Positions 36,645 to 48,118 of a stretch of 64,000 nt of DNA are shown piece by piece (the first letter of the stretch is position 1; each line of letters starts with the position of its first letter). A program made the translations under genes and the position numbers. Under the pieces are notes generated by a model. It was not told where the DNA came from, searched no databases, and saw only the letters and a list, made by a program, of their open reading frames with translations. Origin of the DNA: Isoetes taiwanensis (Eukaryota; Streptophyta; Lycopodiopsida; Isoetales; Isoetaceae); assembly GCA_021234155.1 (NCBI GenBank), contig JAJEKV010000016.1, positions 1,180,001 to 1,244,000 on the forward strand, given 5' to 3'.

Positions 36645-39600
36645 TGTAGGGACTAGTCCTTTCTTTGTCAAATAACTCTCAAGATAGGGATCCATCTCCT
36701 TAGTCCGATCTAGTTCTGGATGCGTTTTGACAACATCTGATACTGTTTTACCAGAAGCCAAGCCACTCATGATGGACATGAATAGTACTAGAAACTCATC
36801 TGTTGAGTAATCTTGTGGAGTATAAGTTGGTGGATTTAGAGCCTGACCTTGATTATAAAAGCACTTAAGAGCATCATCATCTATTATTATGATGTCCTCT
36901 TTCTTTTGAATGCCAAGCTGATCCATCATAGTACCAAGATGTTTCCACGAAGACGGTTTGCCATCCGGATCTCTTGGATGTGGAAACTTTATACACTTAC
37001 TTTGGTCCCAAATCGTCACAAAGTCTCGATTCATGCCTGGTAACACCCTAAGTACTTCATCAACATTTCTGCGTTCCATTGAGGACCAGATGACAACTCG
37101 AAACAATCGAGCGCACTCATTCATCATATCTTCTAAGTGTGGACGAGGATAGATCCACTTAGTATTCGATTCTAGAGGGACTTGCTCGAAGTCATCACCG
37201 TTAATAAGCTTCTTAGGAAGCGTTTTACACAAAGACACCATTCGGATCGAAGACAATGATTTTGTCACGAAAGCGGTGGAGCCCACGAACCATGGAAAAC
37301 AAAGAGTTAGCCATGCAAAAGTGTTACGCAATACCGCCAAGCGCGTTTTATCCTTCATAACAAAGCTACATATCGCGCTGGCGTGAATTACCTTTCATCG
37401 TCGCCCGTCATCGAAGCGGTCTTTAGCGTCTACTTCACTCCCCGGATGCTTATCGTCGGAAGCATGAACGCCACCGATTAAGTTGGAACCGTTCTCTTCT
37501 ATGAAAGCTACCACGGGGTTTGATTCCTAACCTCGGTGGTTGCATCGAGCTTGCATAATCTTCGGCTGGTATCGGGAACGGGCGCGCACTTTTCGTACCC
37601 CCAACCTGGACATTTACGACCTGGAATGTTATCAAGCATGGACTTCAAATTTTTCTCCATGCTCTCACGTTCCCGCTCTAGCATTTCGGCCTTCTCCTCG
37701 GGGTTGCATTGCTTTTTGAACATGCCGGAGTTGCACTCGGAGGCTTTTGTGAACTAGTATTACCTTACGCCCTTCGTAAGGTACCAAAGCGAATTGTTTT
37801 TTTATCTTTGTGGGACCCCAATCAGCCGTGGCTAGTACCTTTTAAAAAACACTTCAAGGAAATCCACGGACTGGTCATCGTTGTGAAACTTAAACATCTT
37901 CTTGATGTCTTCGGGCCTCTCTACCAATATACCCTCCAACATGCAATTCCACGACCAAGTGGTATCAAGTGGTGCAAATGCCTCAACAAGATAGCTTGCG
38001 GATTGATTACAAACCCATGTTTATTCAAGGGTCCCTTTTCTTTTTTGTCGGCAATTCGAGTGATGTCTTTTGCGGTAGAGGTTAGGAACATCAAATTCCT
38101 CGCATTCATTTTCTTCATCCTCATCATCGCTTTGTAGAAGACATTTTTCAAGTTGGGTTCATCGGAAGAAAACACTACCATGCACCTTTATCCGATGCCC
38201 CTTTGCTCTTAGCTACCTCATAGTCGATCATCGGCACAAGGGATATCATTATGAAGATTATACAAAGCGCTTTTATCTTGCATCCTCAAATCAAGTATCC
38301 TTTGTCTCAAAGAGAAGAGAGCCTTCCCTAACGACCTTTAGGCATTCCAAGTCGTATGAAGCCATCAAAGCATGCATATGAGGCTCTCACGGGGGCATAT
38401 GATGACAATAGTAAAGAGTTTCGAGTTGTTAAGCCTATCGGCTACTAAAAAACTGTTGTACTCCTGTTGAGTCATCCCCTTCTCTCTTTTTGCAGTCCTG
38501 CTATCCAATACAAACAGAGAAATATTACGAGGGCCTATTGTTGTATTGGGTAGGAGACCTTTATAGCCAGTAGAGACCAGGTATTGGAGTGCAGGTAAGT
38601 CACCACCAACATCTTTTAGGACGGCAACCTTTCTTCTGAGCTCAGCCATCACCTTATCTGATAGCTTTGAGGTGTGCTGTTGGTTCTTTGATTTCCTGTT
38701 TTGCAGAAATTCCTTCGACCAAAAGACGTATTTCTTGATGTCATCAGCAGACACGCCATACTTGTCTAGCAGGCCGACTTCAGACAATGTTATATCACCA
38801 GATAGCTTCTGAAGTTCTTCACCAACTGCTACCTTCATAACTCGCATGTTCTTTATATGAGTGCAACAATCAATGAAGGACATTTTGTCCTTAACTGAAG
38901 AAGCCAGAACTTCTTTGTTTATGCATTGATTTAACAACCAAATGATTTCATCATCTTGGAGGCCCTGTACTTTCCGCATCTCGGTAGTCTTGAGATCAAA
39001 TATTGAAGTATCTTGAGGAGGCACTCGTCCCATTGGGTCTGGTAGCTGTTTCTGAGCATAAGCATCCGAACTTCGTTCCTTCGCCCGGACTTCGTCCTTA
39101 GCGAAGGCGATCTTGTAGGCATCTGTAGGACCTCACGGAAGCCGCCGGGCGTCTCTCATGCTTCCTCCCCAGTTTTTTTTCCTGTTTTTTTGGCTCTTGG
39201 TTTCCTATCTTGGATGATAGTCTGAGCCAAGGTCTTTTCCAATGCCTTAAACTCCTCAGACTTCGTTCCTCCCTGTGCGAATTCGCGCCTGGTGTATTCG
39301 TCCGCGAATAGGTAGCATGAATACACGTCAGGCGCGAATTGGCAAGCCACTGCATTCGCGCCTGGTGTGTATTCGTCCGCATGATGAAAATGCAGTTCAT
39401 TGGCAATTCGCGCCTGGCGTGTATTCATGGTGACAATTCGCGGACGAATACACCCCAGGCGCGAATTGGCAGCGTGAATTCACGCCAAGCGCGAATTGGC
39501 ACGCCTTGACAAACGCTGGACCTACTCTACTACTGTTACTGCTACTTGATATATCTGACTCTATTCCACCAAATATACTAACCTTTTATAAAGAAAGACT

Positions 39601-41172
39601 TCGCCCATTTCGTTCAATGTTGCACTAATCTGCGCGGGGTCCTCTGCGGGGGTATGGGGGCTTAGAAACCGACACCTCCGTGGTTGTAATGCGGCCGAGA
39701 TACATTGTTTGTCCGGGTTTGCTTTAGCTTTGGTTGGATAGGGATCGTTGTGCCTCAATAGAATGTTGTCCGTCAATAAGGGTTCTCCACGGTTAGCTCT
39801 TCTAGTGTTGTCCACTGGAGTGGAGCATCCTTTTTCTTATCCCAAGGAAGCACGTCTGCTGGCATAGGAACTTGGCCTGGATTCCTCACCATCGCCCTCA
39901 ATATTTCTCTTGCATGCTCAGGGTCATACCTCCTGCTAACAAGACTTGACTTATGTGATCTCACCAGACGGTCAACATGGATGGGATGTGTAAAAGATTG
40001 GCCAAGTGGGTAGTTATGCGCATACTTGACTAGCCTACTCATTGCCTCATTTTGCAATTTCTTTTTGAGTCATTTTACGCCAAAATGCCATCAAGCATTT
40101 CTTGTGGGGATGTCCTTTCCTAAGTCCGGCAATCTTCATTACATCCCTGATATCATTTTGATGCTTCATCTCCTCCAGGTAGTAACTTGGAGAAGGTCCT
40201 CGCAAAGCTCTCCTCACTGCAGACACCCCTTCACTAATAGAAACTGGATTGAGGACAGTATTTTGAGGCCATCCGTACTTGAAACATGACTCAGCACTCA
40301 CGTCCTTCTTCATCAAACCATCTTTGAAAGCAGTTGCCCTGGCATGTGTAAATCTGACGAGATCTTTCTTGTGGTTCTTCACAACCTCCACTAGGAGTTG
40401 ACAACAGATGTCATCCTGCTCCTCACAAGTGATAAGAATACCTTGTTTCTTCATAAGATCGGTCTCTTTCTTTCTGGAGTGTAACACAAGATCCACCTTA
40501 CTATTTGTTTTGCCTACATCAACATACCACTCGGCACTGCCATCCATCTTCTCCTCGAGGCATGGAGGATCGTATGCCTTTCGATAATGGATCCGCTATC
40601 ATCCATCGACAATGCATAGGATCTGCGGTCCTCATTGGGCTTTCCCTTCTTACGTGAGTTGGGCTCATTTGGAGTATCTTCGAGCCTCTTGCTTTCTTAG
40701 GAGGAGGTGTAGGAGCGATCATTCGGTTTTGTCTCTTCTTCCCCGCAAATGACGGTGCAATACACGCTTTAGCGATTTGGTGGTCATCAATTCGGCCGGG
40801 CTAAAGCACCGAATGGCATACGGTCCCGATTCTGGACATGCACTCATAAGGCGTGCCAATTCAAAGCATGCCGACCACCACGATCGAAGGCAGGCCAACT
40901 AAACACGGTCATACTACTTTACAAATTATAGACATAAGCGTTAATCACGAAAGGGGACAATTTAACACAGGAAGCACATTTATTATGCAGATGCAAATAC
41001 AAGTCACAGCAGAAATGAGCAGCTAAAGAAATGATAGAGGGGAGCAAATACAGTAAATACAGAGCAGTCTTACAATGAATGAATAACACACAGAATGATG
41101 ACAATACTGACCTTGAGCATCTTCTTTCGCGGCCCGGCCTGAGTTTGGAGCAGCACGACCTTTGGGCGGCAT
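36645..41172 (-). pseudogene. large decayed gene of unknown family ending in an FCP1/HAD-like domain
   Basis: Minus-strand exon-like blocks in order. 41112-41172 starts MPPKGRAAPNSGRAAK and ends at a GTCAGT donor. About 40560-40760 is basic (IAPTPPPKKARGS). 40047-40547 reads SAEWYVDVGKTNSKVDL and FTHARATAFKDGL. 39785-40060 reads RLVKYAHNYPLG, YDPEHAREILRAM, PADVLPWD. Next come 39156-39270 (EFKALEKTLAQTI) and 38390-39130 (FDLKTTEMRKVQGLQDDEI). Blocks at 37400-38200 include LDTTWSWNCMLEGILVE and RPEDIKKMFKFHNDD. 36645-37300 ends the gene with YPRPHLEDMM, FRVVIWSSMERRNVDEVL and DIIIIDDDALKCFYNQG. The last part fits the FCP1/NIF class of HAD phosphatases, but the N-terminal DxDxT nucleophile motif is not visible. 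Several frameshifts separate the blocks. The middle blocks match no family I know; the DPEHAREILRAM stretch loosely recalls ParB-like proteins. Confidence 0.5.
39278..39505. repeat. cluster of TTCGCGCCTGGCGTG palindromic motifs (foldback-like)
   Basis: Six copies of a motif close to ATTCGCGCCTGGCGTGTATT, in alternating orientation, at about 39281-39300, 39320-39340, 39353-39374, 39405-39430, 39447-39475 and 39477-39500. The core CGCCTGGCG is itself palindromic around a central base. The block lies between exon-like parts of the FCP1-tailed gene and relates to the foldbacks at 42623-43108. Confidence 0.75.
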
Positions 41173-41340
41173 CTTCGCGATGATCTTGAGCGCCTCGGAG
41201 TTCTTGAGTTCCTGAGCGCCTAGGAGTTCTTGAGCGTCTCGGAGCAAGTCGACAATCAAAAAGCAAGAAATGGAATTCAAAAACTTATAATAGATTTGCA
41301 TAAGGCGATTAGGTCGGCTTTAGATCGACGGGTTTCATTC

Positions 41341-41475
41341 GGATCGACTTTTCATCGACGGTCCGATAAAAGCGAGCGGTTATTAAAATATCGCGGATTG
41401 ACTTCTAATCGACGGTCCGATAGAAGGGTGCGGATATTTAAATTTCGCGGATCGACTTTTAATCGACGGTTAGCA
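41341..41475. repeat. 54-bp tandem repeat, about 2.5 copies
   Basis: Copies begin at 41341, 41395 and 41449, each with GGATYGACTTYTMATCGACGG; the first two continue into GTCCGATARAAG and an AT-rich end, while the third diverges after the core. It lies 170 bp upstream of the putative start of the minus-strand FCP1-tailed gene, so a promoter repeat is possible. Confidence 0.8.
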
Positions 41476-41599
41476 ATCTTACGATTGGGCCTAATGGGCC
41501 GGGCGCGATCGTCTGGCGATAAATGGCTCTCGACCGCCGTATTGTCAAATCCCATAATTAGATTTCACTTTCGGCTAGAAAAAGCGGTACAATTAAGCG

Positions 41600-42620
41600 G
41601 ATAATTTGAAACTACCACCTAATGTTGCCGCCCGGCCTTTCTTGTCATTCGAACTTCGAAAGAACTTGGAAGAAACGGGAAGAACTTCGAAAAGAACTTC
41701 GGAAAGCTGGGAAGAAGCGGCGCTGGCGATGTCGGCGCCTTCATGTAAGTTCATCTACTCTTAGGAACCCAAGCTCCAAATTAATCCCACGATCTTGCGA
41801 CATTGAAGCAGCGTTGGGGAAGAATGCTACATCTCGGCGATTTAATTTGAAGAGGAGGGTGCGAAATTGCAAGATAGAATCGATCGATCGGAAGCAATCG
41901 CCATGGAGTTCCTCTTGGAAATGATCATGTGAAGATTCTAGTAACGATTGCCATTTCAACGACGAAGCATTACCCGTAAGGCATCGATGGAGACACGATG
42001 GGTGAAAGCATGAGAACCTTTGTTGCATGGCGATAATTGCGGCTTAAAGAAGGTGAGTTTCATTTTCTTGGAAGACATAGAGGAAGATTGAGTGCTCATA
42101 CTAAAATGCACAAACTGATTACGTCATATGTATGAAATCAAAAGGCTTGCATGCCGGGACCGTTCATTCAATATTGCAAAAATATAAGGCTGCTGAGACC
42201 GGAGCATTGTGAATTCAAAAACACTTGTTTTTCTTTACATGGATGGGATATTCTTTACATGGATGGCATTCTTTACATTGTTTTAATTACATCTGTGTGT
42301 TATTTATCTAGGTGTTATTAATCTGTGTGTTGTTCCTCAGTAGTCTCAAATGCTGGCACAATAGTCTCAAATGCTGTTGAAAAAAGATAAACTGGCATAC
42401 AAGATTCTGGCAAATAAAATAGTGCGGCCAGAGTGCAGCAACTCTAATTATCAGCTTAGCATTTTCCAATTCAAGCCCCTCCATAGCACGGCCATGAGCT
42501 AATACCAAGCGCCATGAGCTAATACCATTCAGTTGTAATTTAAATGCCATGCGTGTATCCTGTATTGTACTTTAAAGCAGTACTGTAATTTCTTCAGAAG
42601 CTGTACTGTCATTTTTAAAT
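41600..42620. other. intergenic, no gene seen
   Basis: ORFs at 41622-41924 (plus) and 41741-42028 (minus) overlap and lack domains. A short repeat of TTCTTTACATGGATGG occurs at about 42232-42283. Confidence 0.4.
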
Positions 42621-42622
42621 TC

Positions 42623-42834
42623 GAGAGAGCTGAAGTGAAATCACGCCAGGCGCGAAATATGTTTGTGTGCAAAATGTTTACATTGTGCAGGTCCAATACA
42701 CTTTGTCGTGGAAGCGCATAAAGCTAATTATCGTGGTGTAATTCACGCCAGGCGTGTATTGGACTGCTTGACAATTTAAACATTTTGTACACAAACATAT
42801 TTCGCGCCTGGCGTGATCTCACTTCAGCTCTCTC
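42623..42834. mobile_element. 212-bp foldback element, copy 1
   Basis: The two halves are reverse complements over nearly the whole length: GAGAGAGCTGAAGTGAAATC on the left against the complement of GATCTCACTTCAGCTCTCTC on the right, with ATATGTTTGTGTGC and CAAAATGTTTA also mirrored. CACGCCAGGCG cores occur at 42642, 42743 and 42803. One expected core near 42700 is mutated (CACTTTGTCGTGG). No ORF. Confidence 0.85.
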
Positions 42835-42914
42835 AAAATTAAGAATGAAAGATCGAATTAGATAGATCAAGCAGAGCATGGTGCCGTTTACTAATTCAGG
42901 TCTAACTGTTCATA

Positions 42915-43108
42915 GAAGTGAAATCACGCCAGGCGCGAAATATGTTTGTGTGCAAAATGTTTACATTGTGCAGGTCCAATACACGCCTGGCGTGAACTGC
43001 ATAAAGCTAATTACTGTGTGTAATTCACGCCAGGCGTGTATTGGACTGCTTGACAATTTAAACATTTTGTACATAAACACATTTCACGCCTGGCGTGATC
43101 TCACTTCA
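42915..43108. mobile_element. 194-bp foldback element, copy 2
   Basis: Tandem relative of copy 1, ~290 bp downstream. It retains four CACGCCAGGCGYG or CACGCCTGGCGTG cores (about 42925, 42981, 43026 and 43086) spaced evenly and arranged symmetrically. Both copies are followed by TCTCTCAAAATTAAGAATG, so the duplication includes flanking DNA. Confidence 0.85.
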
Positions 43109-43135
43109 TCTCTCTCAAAATTAAGAATGAAAGAG

Positions 43136-43403
43136 CCAGAATTCAAAACAGTTTCTGAAGAAATTACAGTTATGCTTTCAAGTTAGAGTTGACACTAAAG
43201 AAATATATTGCAGTCATTAATCCTTGTATTGCCATTGAAAATTTTTACATAAGGCCTTTTATTTGAGTTGCCAGAATTCAAAACAGCTTCTGCAGAAATT
43301 ACAGTTATGCTTTCAAGTTAGAGTAGAAACTAAAGAAACATATTGCAGTCAGTAAATCCTTGTATTGCCATTGAAAAAGTTTACATAAGGCCTTTTATTA
43401 GAG
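43136..43403. repeat. 135-bp direct tandem duplication
   Basis: Two copies, 43136-43270 and 43271-43403, both starting CCAGAATTCAAAACAG and ending near CATAAGGCCTTTTATT with few differences. Non-coding. Confidence 0.9.
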
Positions 43404-43454
43404 TTGCCCAGCTCTGTGTTACAAAATTACAGAAGTTCTAGGCAGTTTAAGGAG

Positions 43455-43716
43455 ATGCCCGGGCGTCCATAATCAGCTGCTTTTTTTCTTCCTCTAATTC
43501 TTCCCGCCATTCTTCATCTGCTTCCTCCATTTCTTCTTCTTTCTCAATCTCGTTCTCCATCTCCTCACCTGAATCAAGGGGAGTATGGGGGACTTCGAGA
43601 ATGCTCTTTGGTCTTTGGTGCTCGGATAATCTTTTCGGCCGAAGCTTGCCACGAAGAAATAACTCCTCGCAATTATCCGGATTTGTGGTGTGGAGAGCCC
43701 CACAAGCGGCATCTCT
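43455..43716 (-). other. possible C-terminal exon, acidic coiled coil, unidentified
   Basis: The minus-strand reading after a CCCCCCCCCCAG acceptor gives about 87 codons to a stop: ALHTTNPDNCEELFLRGK, then PKSILEVPHTPLDSGEE, then a Glu-rich helix (EMENEIEKEEMEEADEEW) ending MDARASP. Composition and a clean frame suggest a real exon, but no family is recognised and no upstream exon was found. A G10 tract (43717-43726) lies in the putative acceptor. Confidence 0.3.
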
Positions 43717-43729
43717 GGGGGGGGGGAAT

Positions 43730-44720
43730 GGATTTCTTTATCAATTTTTTACACGCCTCTTTGCCCTCGGAGGCGAGTCCGTGAGGATGGATGGGGACGA
43801 GCGGGGATGGATGGAGCGGGACGAGGCCGGGCAGCATGGCTCACCATGGTAGAAGGAAGAAAGGAAGAAAGGATTGGCGCTAGAAGGAAGAAAGGATTGG
43901 CGGTTGAAAGAATGGAGGGTTTCTTATAGGCGCGGTTGTAATTATGATTCCATCACATCATACAAGATTTATATCATATCTGAATTACCTATCATTACTT
44001 CTATTGAATTAATTCGCCCTAGGTTATCATAATTCTCTATAGAATTACCCACATGTCACTATACTTAAAACCTATGTTTTCATTAATTTTGTATAATTAC
44101 CTAGACCCCGGCTATACTTACAACCAACTTTGGCCCATCTAGATTCACGACCTATACTTACCTCATTAGTACTACTAGCATACACCCTATGTTACCATTA
44201 ATTTTGCAATAATTACCTACGCCTGACTTACAACCTATTTTTGGCTGCACTTACAACATATATTTGTCCATTTAATGGTTTTCTTGGTATTTCTTAAAGT
44301 TCCCTTTAATCGGTTCTCAAAATTACTTTGTCCTTTTTTCGACTAATATTAAGACATTTCACTTTTATATAGGTGAAGCGTGTGGATCCTAAAAAGGGTA
44401 AAAATATAATGCCTATCCCCCAACATGTTTCAAGATTGTTACCACATGTTCTTATCACATTGTTACCCCATTGTAAACATTGTTCTTGTAGGTCAATCTT
44501 TGTGGACCTCCCAAAGGGTGTTGATTTGAGACTACTAAGCAAATTGTCCTCTGATGAGGTTGGATTGGAAGAATAAGAAGGTGAAAGTGAAGCACCAATG
44601 CAATAAGGAGCTAGTAGGTGAAGGAACTATCATACTAGCTGATCCTATCCAGTCATCAATGATGAAAGGTTAGGAGAGGATAAAGTGGGTGTGGCCATAA
44701 CAAGTTTAGAGGAAAAATGG
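43730..44720. other. intergenic, AT-rich, no gene seen
   Basis: Contains short purine-rich repeats at 43850-43910 (GAAGGAAGAAAGGATTGGCG twice). The small ORF at 44373-44576 could be upstream remnants of the DUF7869-like gene, but nothing shows this directly. Confidence 0.4.
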
Positions 44721-44724
44721 AAGG

Positions 44725-47339
44725 AAAAAGGATCAAATCACCGAGGATTGCTTTGCTTGTATTAAACAATTGGAGGTTCCATCGTCATGCCATGGCCTAT
44801 AGCCCTGCATTGAGTTTATAGGAGAATTCCTTTACCGAGCCGAGGTTGTGGATGACACTGATTTTCTTAATGCACCTCCAATAGCTGCCCGGGACCACAT
44901 TTTCAGAGAAGAGGGCACACTCAGTGGTGAAACATTATCCTAGCAAGAGGTCCAAGTCAAGTAGTGATTGTTCACGTGAAGCTCTGACTAAGGTAAGGGG
45001 AATGGAATGTTGTTGGGCTAATTGTGTTCAGAAGTTTGAAATTGATGAATTGGTGGAAGCAAGAGCCACCTTCCAAGAGTATACTTGTGATGAGAGGAGG
45101 ACTTACATGTACTCCATTCATGAGCTTGCACTTCAAGATGAACAATTTTTTCAAAAAAAAAAAATACCTTTGCTAGGGATATGGATATGTAAAGTTGCAT
45201 GGATACATATTCATGGCATTCCAATTTCAACTTGGCAAAATTGGCAAGCAAGTCATGCAAAGGGGAGTAAAATTGCATTACATGGAAATAATGGCATGAG
45301 GCCAACTTCTAGGATCCTGGCTGCTAGGGAGGTTTTTGAAAAATATGTTGAATTCAATGCTGAGAATATGCCACATAAAAGTAGGAAAGATCAACAGGGA
45401 AAAATAGTTGTCGAGAAGAGATTGCCATCCCATTGTACCCAGAAGAGCATATTGGAGGAAGTGAATGCTTTGCTTCGAGAACTACAGGTACCTGCAATAT
45501 CTCAACCCAGCTTCAGTAGACTATGGAGCAAGCACTTCAAGCATGTCACTATAGACACTTCGAACAACTTTGCAAAGTGCAACTTGTGTGCTAAGTTGAA
45601 AGAGATTCTTGATAAGACCAAGCAACCAAGCCAAAGGGCTAAGATAAGGGAGCAAATGAAAGATCACATGACAGACCAACTATCATGTAGATCCACTTAT
45701 TGGATGTGGAGAACATTATCATGTTTGGAACCCAATAACTATGTTTGTATTATACATGACAAGATGGATCAATCGAAGACTTGTTTGCCACAGTATAGTT
45801 ACATACCCAAGCAAATCAATAGAGCTTATCCTTTGCAAGTCTCTCTGACAGGTGCAATAGTGCATGGCAGGGTGCCAATTTATTATGGCCATTTTAGTTT
45901 GCAATTGTGGAGTGATGGTCCTGATTTTCATATTGGAAGTGTGATGAGGTGCTTGAGGAACTATGAGAGTGGTTATTCCGGTGACCTCCACAACCACGGA
46001 GGTGGTAGCCAACCACCATTGATTGCATTGTTGGATAGAAAGCCTAATAATTTAGAGAAGTTTACTAAGGCAAGGTTTAGGAAGTCAGGTGCTTCTGAAC
46101 ATGTTGGAGCCTCAAGTTCACGTCCCCAACCTCGAGATCTACCACCAAGGTTCCTCCTCCAACTTGACAATTGTGCTGGACAGAATAAAAACAGGTATGT
46201 GTTCTCATTCCTATCTTATTTTACAGCCGTGGGTGTCTTTGAAAGAGTGAATTTAGGGTTCTTAATGCCTGGACATACTCATGAGGATGTGGATGCATTG
46301 TTTGGGAAGTATAGTGCGCAGTTGAAATCTCAAACTGTGACCAATCTTCCTAGACTAATGAAAGTTCTTAGTGAATGCATTTCACCTTCTCCTATAGGGT
46401 TGATCATACAAGAGGTGCCTGGTTGGAAGAATTTTATCGAAGGTTATGCTCTTGATATGGAAGGTCAATCTAGACCTCTTCAGTACACTTTCTGGGTCAT
46501 GGGAAATAAGCCAATCATGCAATGGAAGATGAGACCGGGATGATAAATGGAGGCCAGATGAGGGAGTACCTATATGGCACGAAGATGAAAATGGTAAACC
46601 TAAGATTCCAAGGGGTCAACCAAAAGCTCTTAAGCCTTTTCCAGAGGTGGATTCATTGCAAAGCACATTGGACGGCATTTCTGAATACATCAAGTATTGG
46701 AAAAATAACCCCGATGATACCAACCTTGCATTGATAGATTATTGGACACAGGTACATGGATTATTGGGACAAGTAGACACATCCTCTGATGAACTCAAAG
46801 ATGGATGGCTACCTAAGACTAGGTGGAGAGACTTGATATTACCTGAGGAAGCTGATGATGTGGTTAGTAGTATTCGCAAGTCCATGGCTCCTCCAGCTGC
46901 TGAAAAATACTATGTTGGTCCTAGGAAAGGAAGGCCTAAATATCTCGGGCTGGAGGATTATGATCCGAAAGATGACTTGCTTTGCCATCAATTTGCACTT
47001 ATAGTACCAGAGCGCAAAGAGATATACCCTGTGTGGATGGGTTACACCATCTCAGAGGTTTGCAAAGAAGTAGGTGACCGCAATGTGAACAAAGTTCGTG
47101 TGGAGTGGTGGTGTCCAGTGCACCAGTTAAATGCAGTGGCAGAGGAAGAAAGGTATAGAGACTGTTGGACAAAGAAATGGAAGAGAAACCCTATTGAAGG
47201 GGATGATTGGGTTGAGTTAGATACTATTTTGTTTTCATGGACCCCAAAGGTCATCCCAAGCAAGACTGCTAGGGTTACAATACCTGTGGAAGTGAGGAAG
47301 AAAGCTATGATATCTCTAGGGGTCAATTCTGAGAAGTAA
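44725..47339 (+). pseudogene. DUF7869-like transposase-type protein, frame-broken
   Basis: A 539-codon ORF (44924-46543) is followed, after a one-base shift located between about 46533 and 46541, by the continuation to 47339. A further N-terminal part (about 44725-44930, LYRAEVVDDTDFLNAPP) lies in another frame with a stop. Order of features: a Cys-containing start (CCWANCV), an alpha-helical HTH-like region (GIPISTWQNW, GMRPTSRI), a CxxC knuckle (KCNLCAKL), HDKMDQSKTCLPQ, then LLQLDNCAGQNKNRYVFSFL and GHTHEDVDALFGK. The spaced acidic residues (HDKMD, QLDN, HEDVD) resemble an RNase-H-fold DDE-type core. From memory this is the uncharacterised DUF7869 family common in mosses and ferns. The C-terminal part (LPKTRWRDLILPEE, VEWWCPVHQL) is of unknown role. 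Terminal inverted repeats were not identified. Confidence 0.7.
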
Positions 47340-48118
47340 TTGGCAATATGTAACTCGACATGCATATGTGAAATATTTTTAATTTTTAATGCAATCATGT
47401 TGTGCTGTTATAAAAAAAAGTCACATTCTCGATGCAAATTTACTAACCCGGGAAAAAGTTGCAGTGCCAAAATGGTCCAAAATCCTGACATAAATCCAAT
47501 TTAAATGAATGATGGTTATTGTATAAAACATTACATTACAAAAAAAAAAAAAAACATAGTTAAACTTGAACGAAGTAGTTATATGCTCAATAAGGCAATG
47601 TACAATAAAAGTGTGGATTTGAGTCATTAGCAGGGTTGCCTAACCCCCCCTGCCCACTTTCCTGCGTTCTGAGCTATGCCACGTGTCTTGCCACGTCAGC
47701 TTATTTTCATCTCAACCATTAAATCTCTTAATTTCGCATCGGACGGCCATGAAAATTAGAAAGTCCTTGAAAATTTCTTTTCCTCTTCTCCGACCATCCC
47801 GATTCCCTCCTCTGCTTCTGCGCTGGCTTCTCCACAGCATTCTGGCTACCTAATCATTAGCTTTTTCTTCTATTCTTAGTTATGTCGATGGTATACTCCC
47901 TTGCCGGAGCTTAACATCCCTCTTTTTCTTGAACTTTTTTATTGCTTCTGGTCTGCAGATTGGGTTACAGAAGAAATAGTATAAATTCATTCTAATCATA
48001 TGAACTTCTTTTTTGGGTTGCCCCTAGGGGGGCAAACCCTTGTTTATGTGGGCTTTTGGCATATCCTAGGTATATTTTTGAATATCCCAGGATATGCTGG
48101 TGACTGCTAAAAACCTCC
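47340..48118. other. intergenic, no gene seen
   Basis: Poly-A tract near 47540 and a C-rich spot near 47645. No supported gene. Confidence 0.45.

Noticed and set aside
36849-37152. two overlapping 64-codon plus-strand ORFs
   Set aside because: Antisense to the FCP1-like block, which has recognisable motifs.
39773-40057. ParB-like nuclease assignment for the DPEHAREILRAM block
   Set aside because: The resemblance is only a short local pattern; no GxH or other catalytic ParB motif could be found in frame.
45719-46170. minus-strand ORFs of 97 and 65 codons
   Set aside because: Antisense to the DUF7869-like reading frame; no domain.
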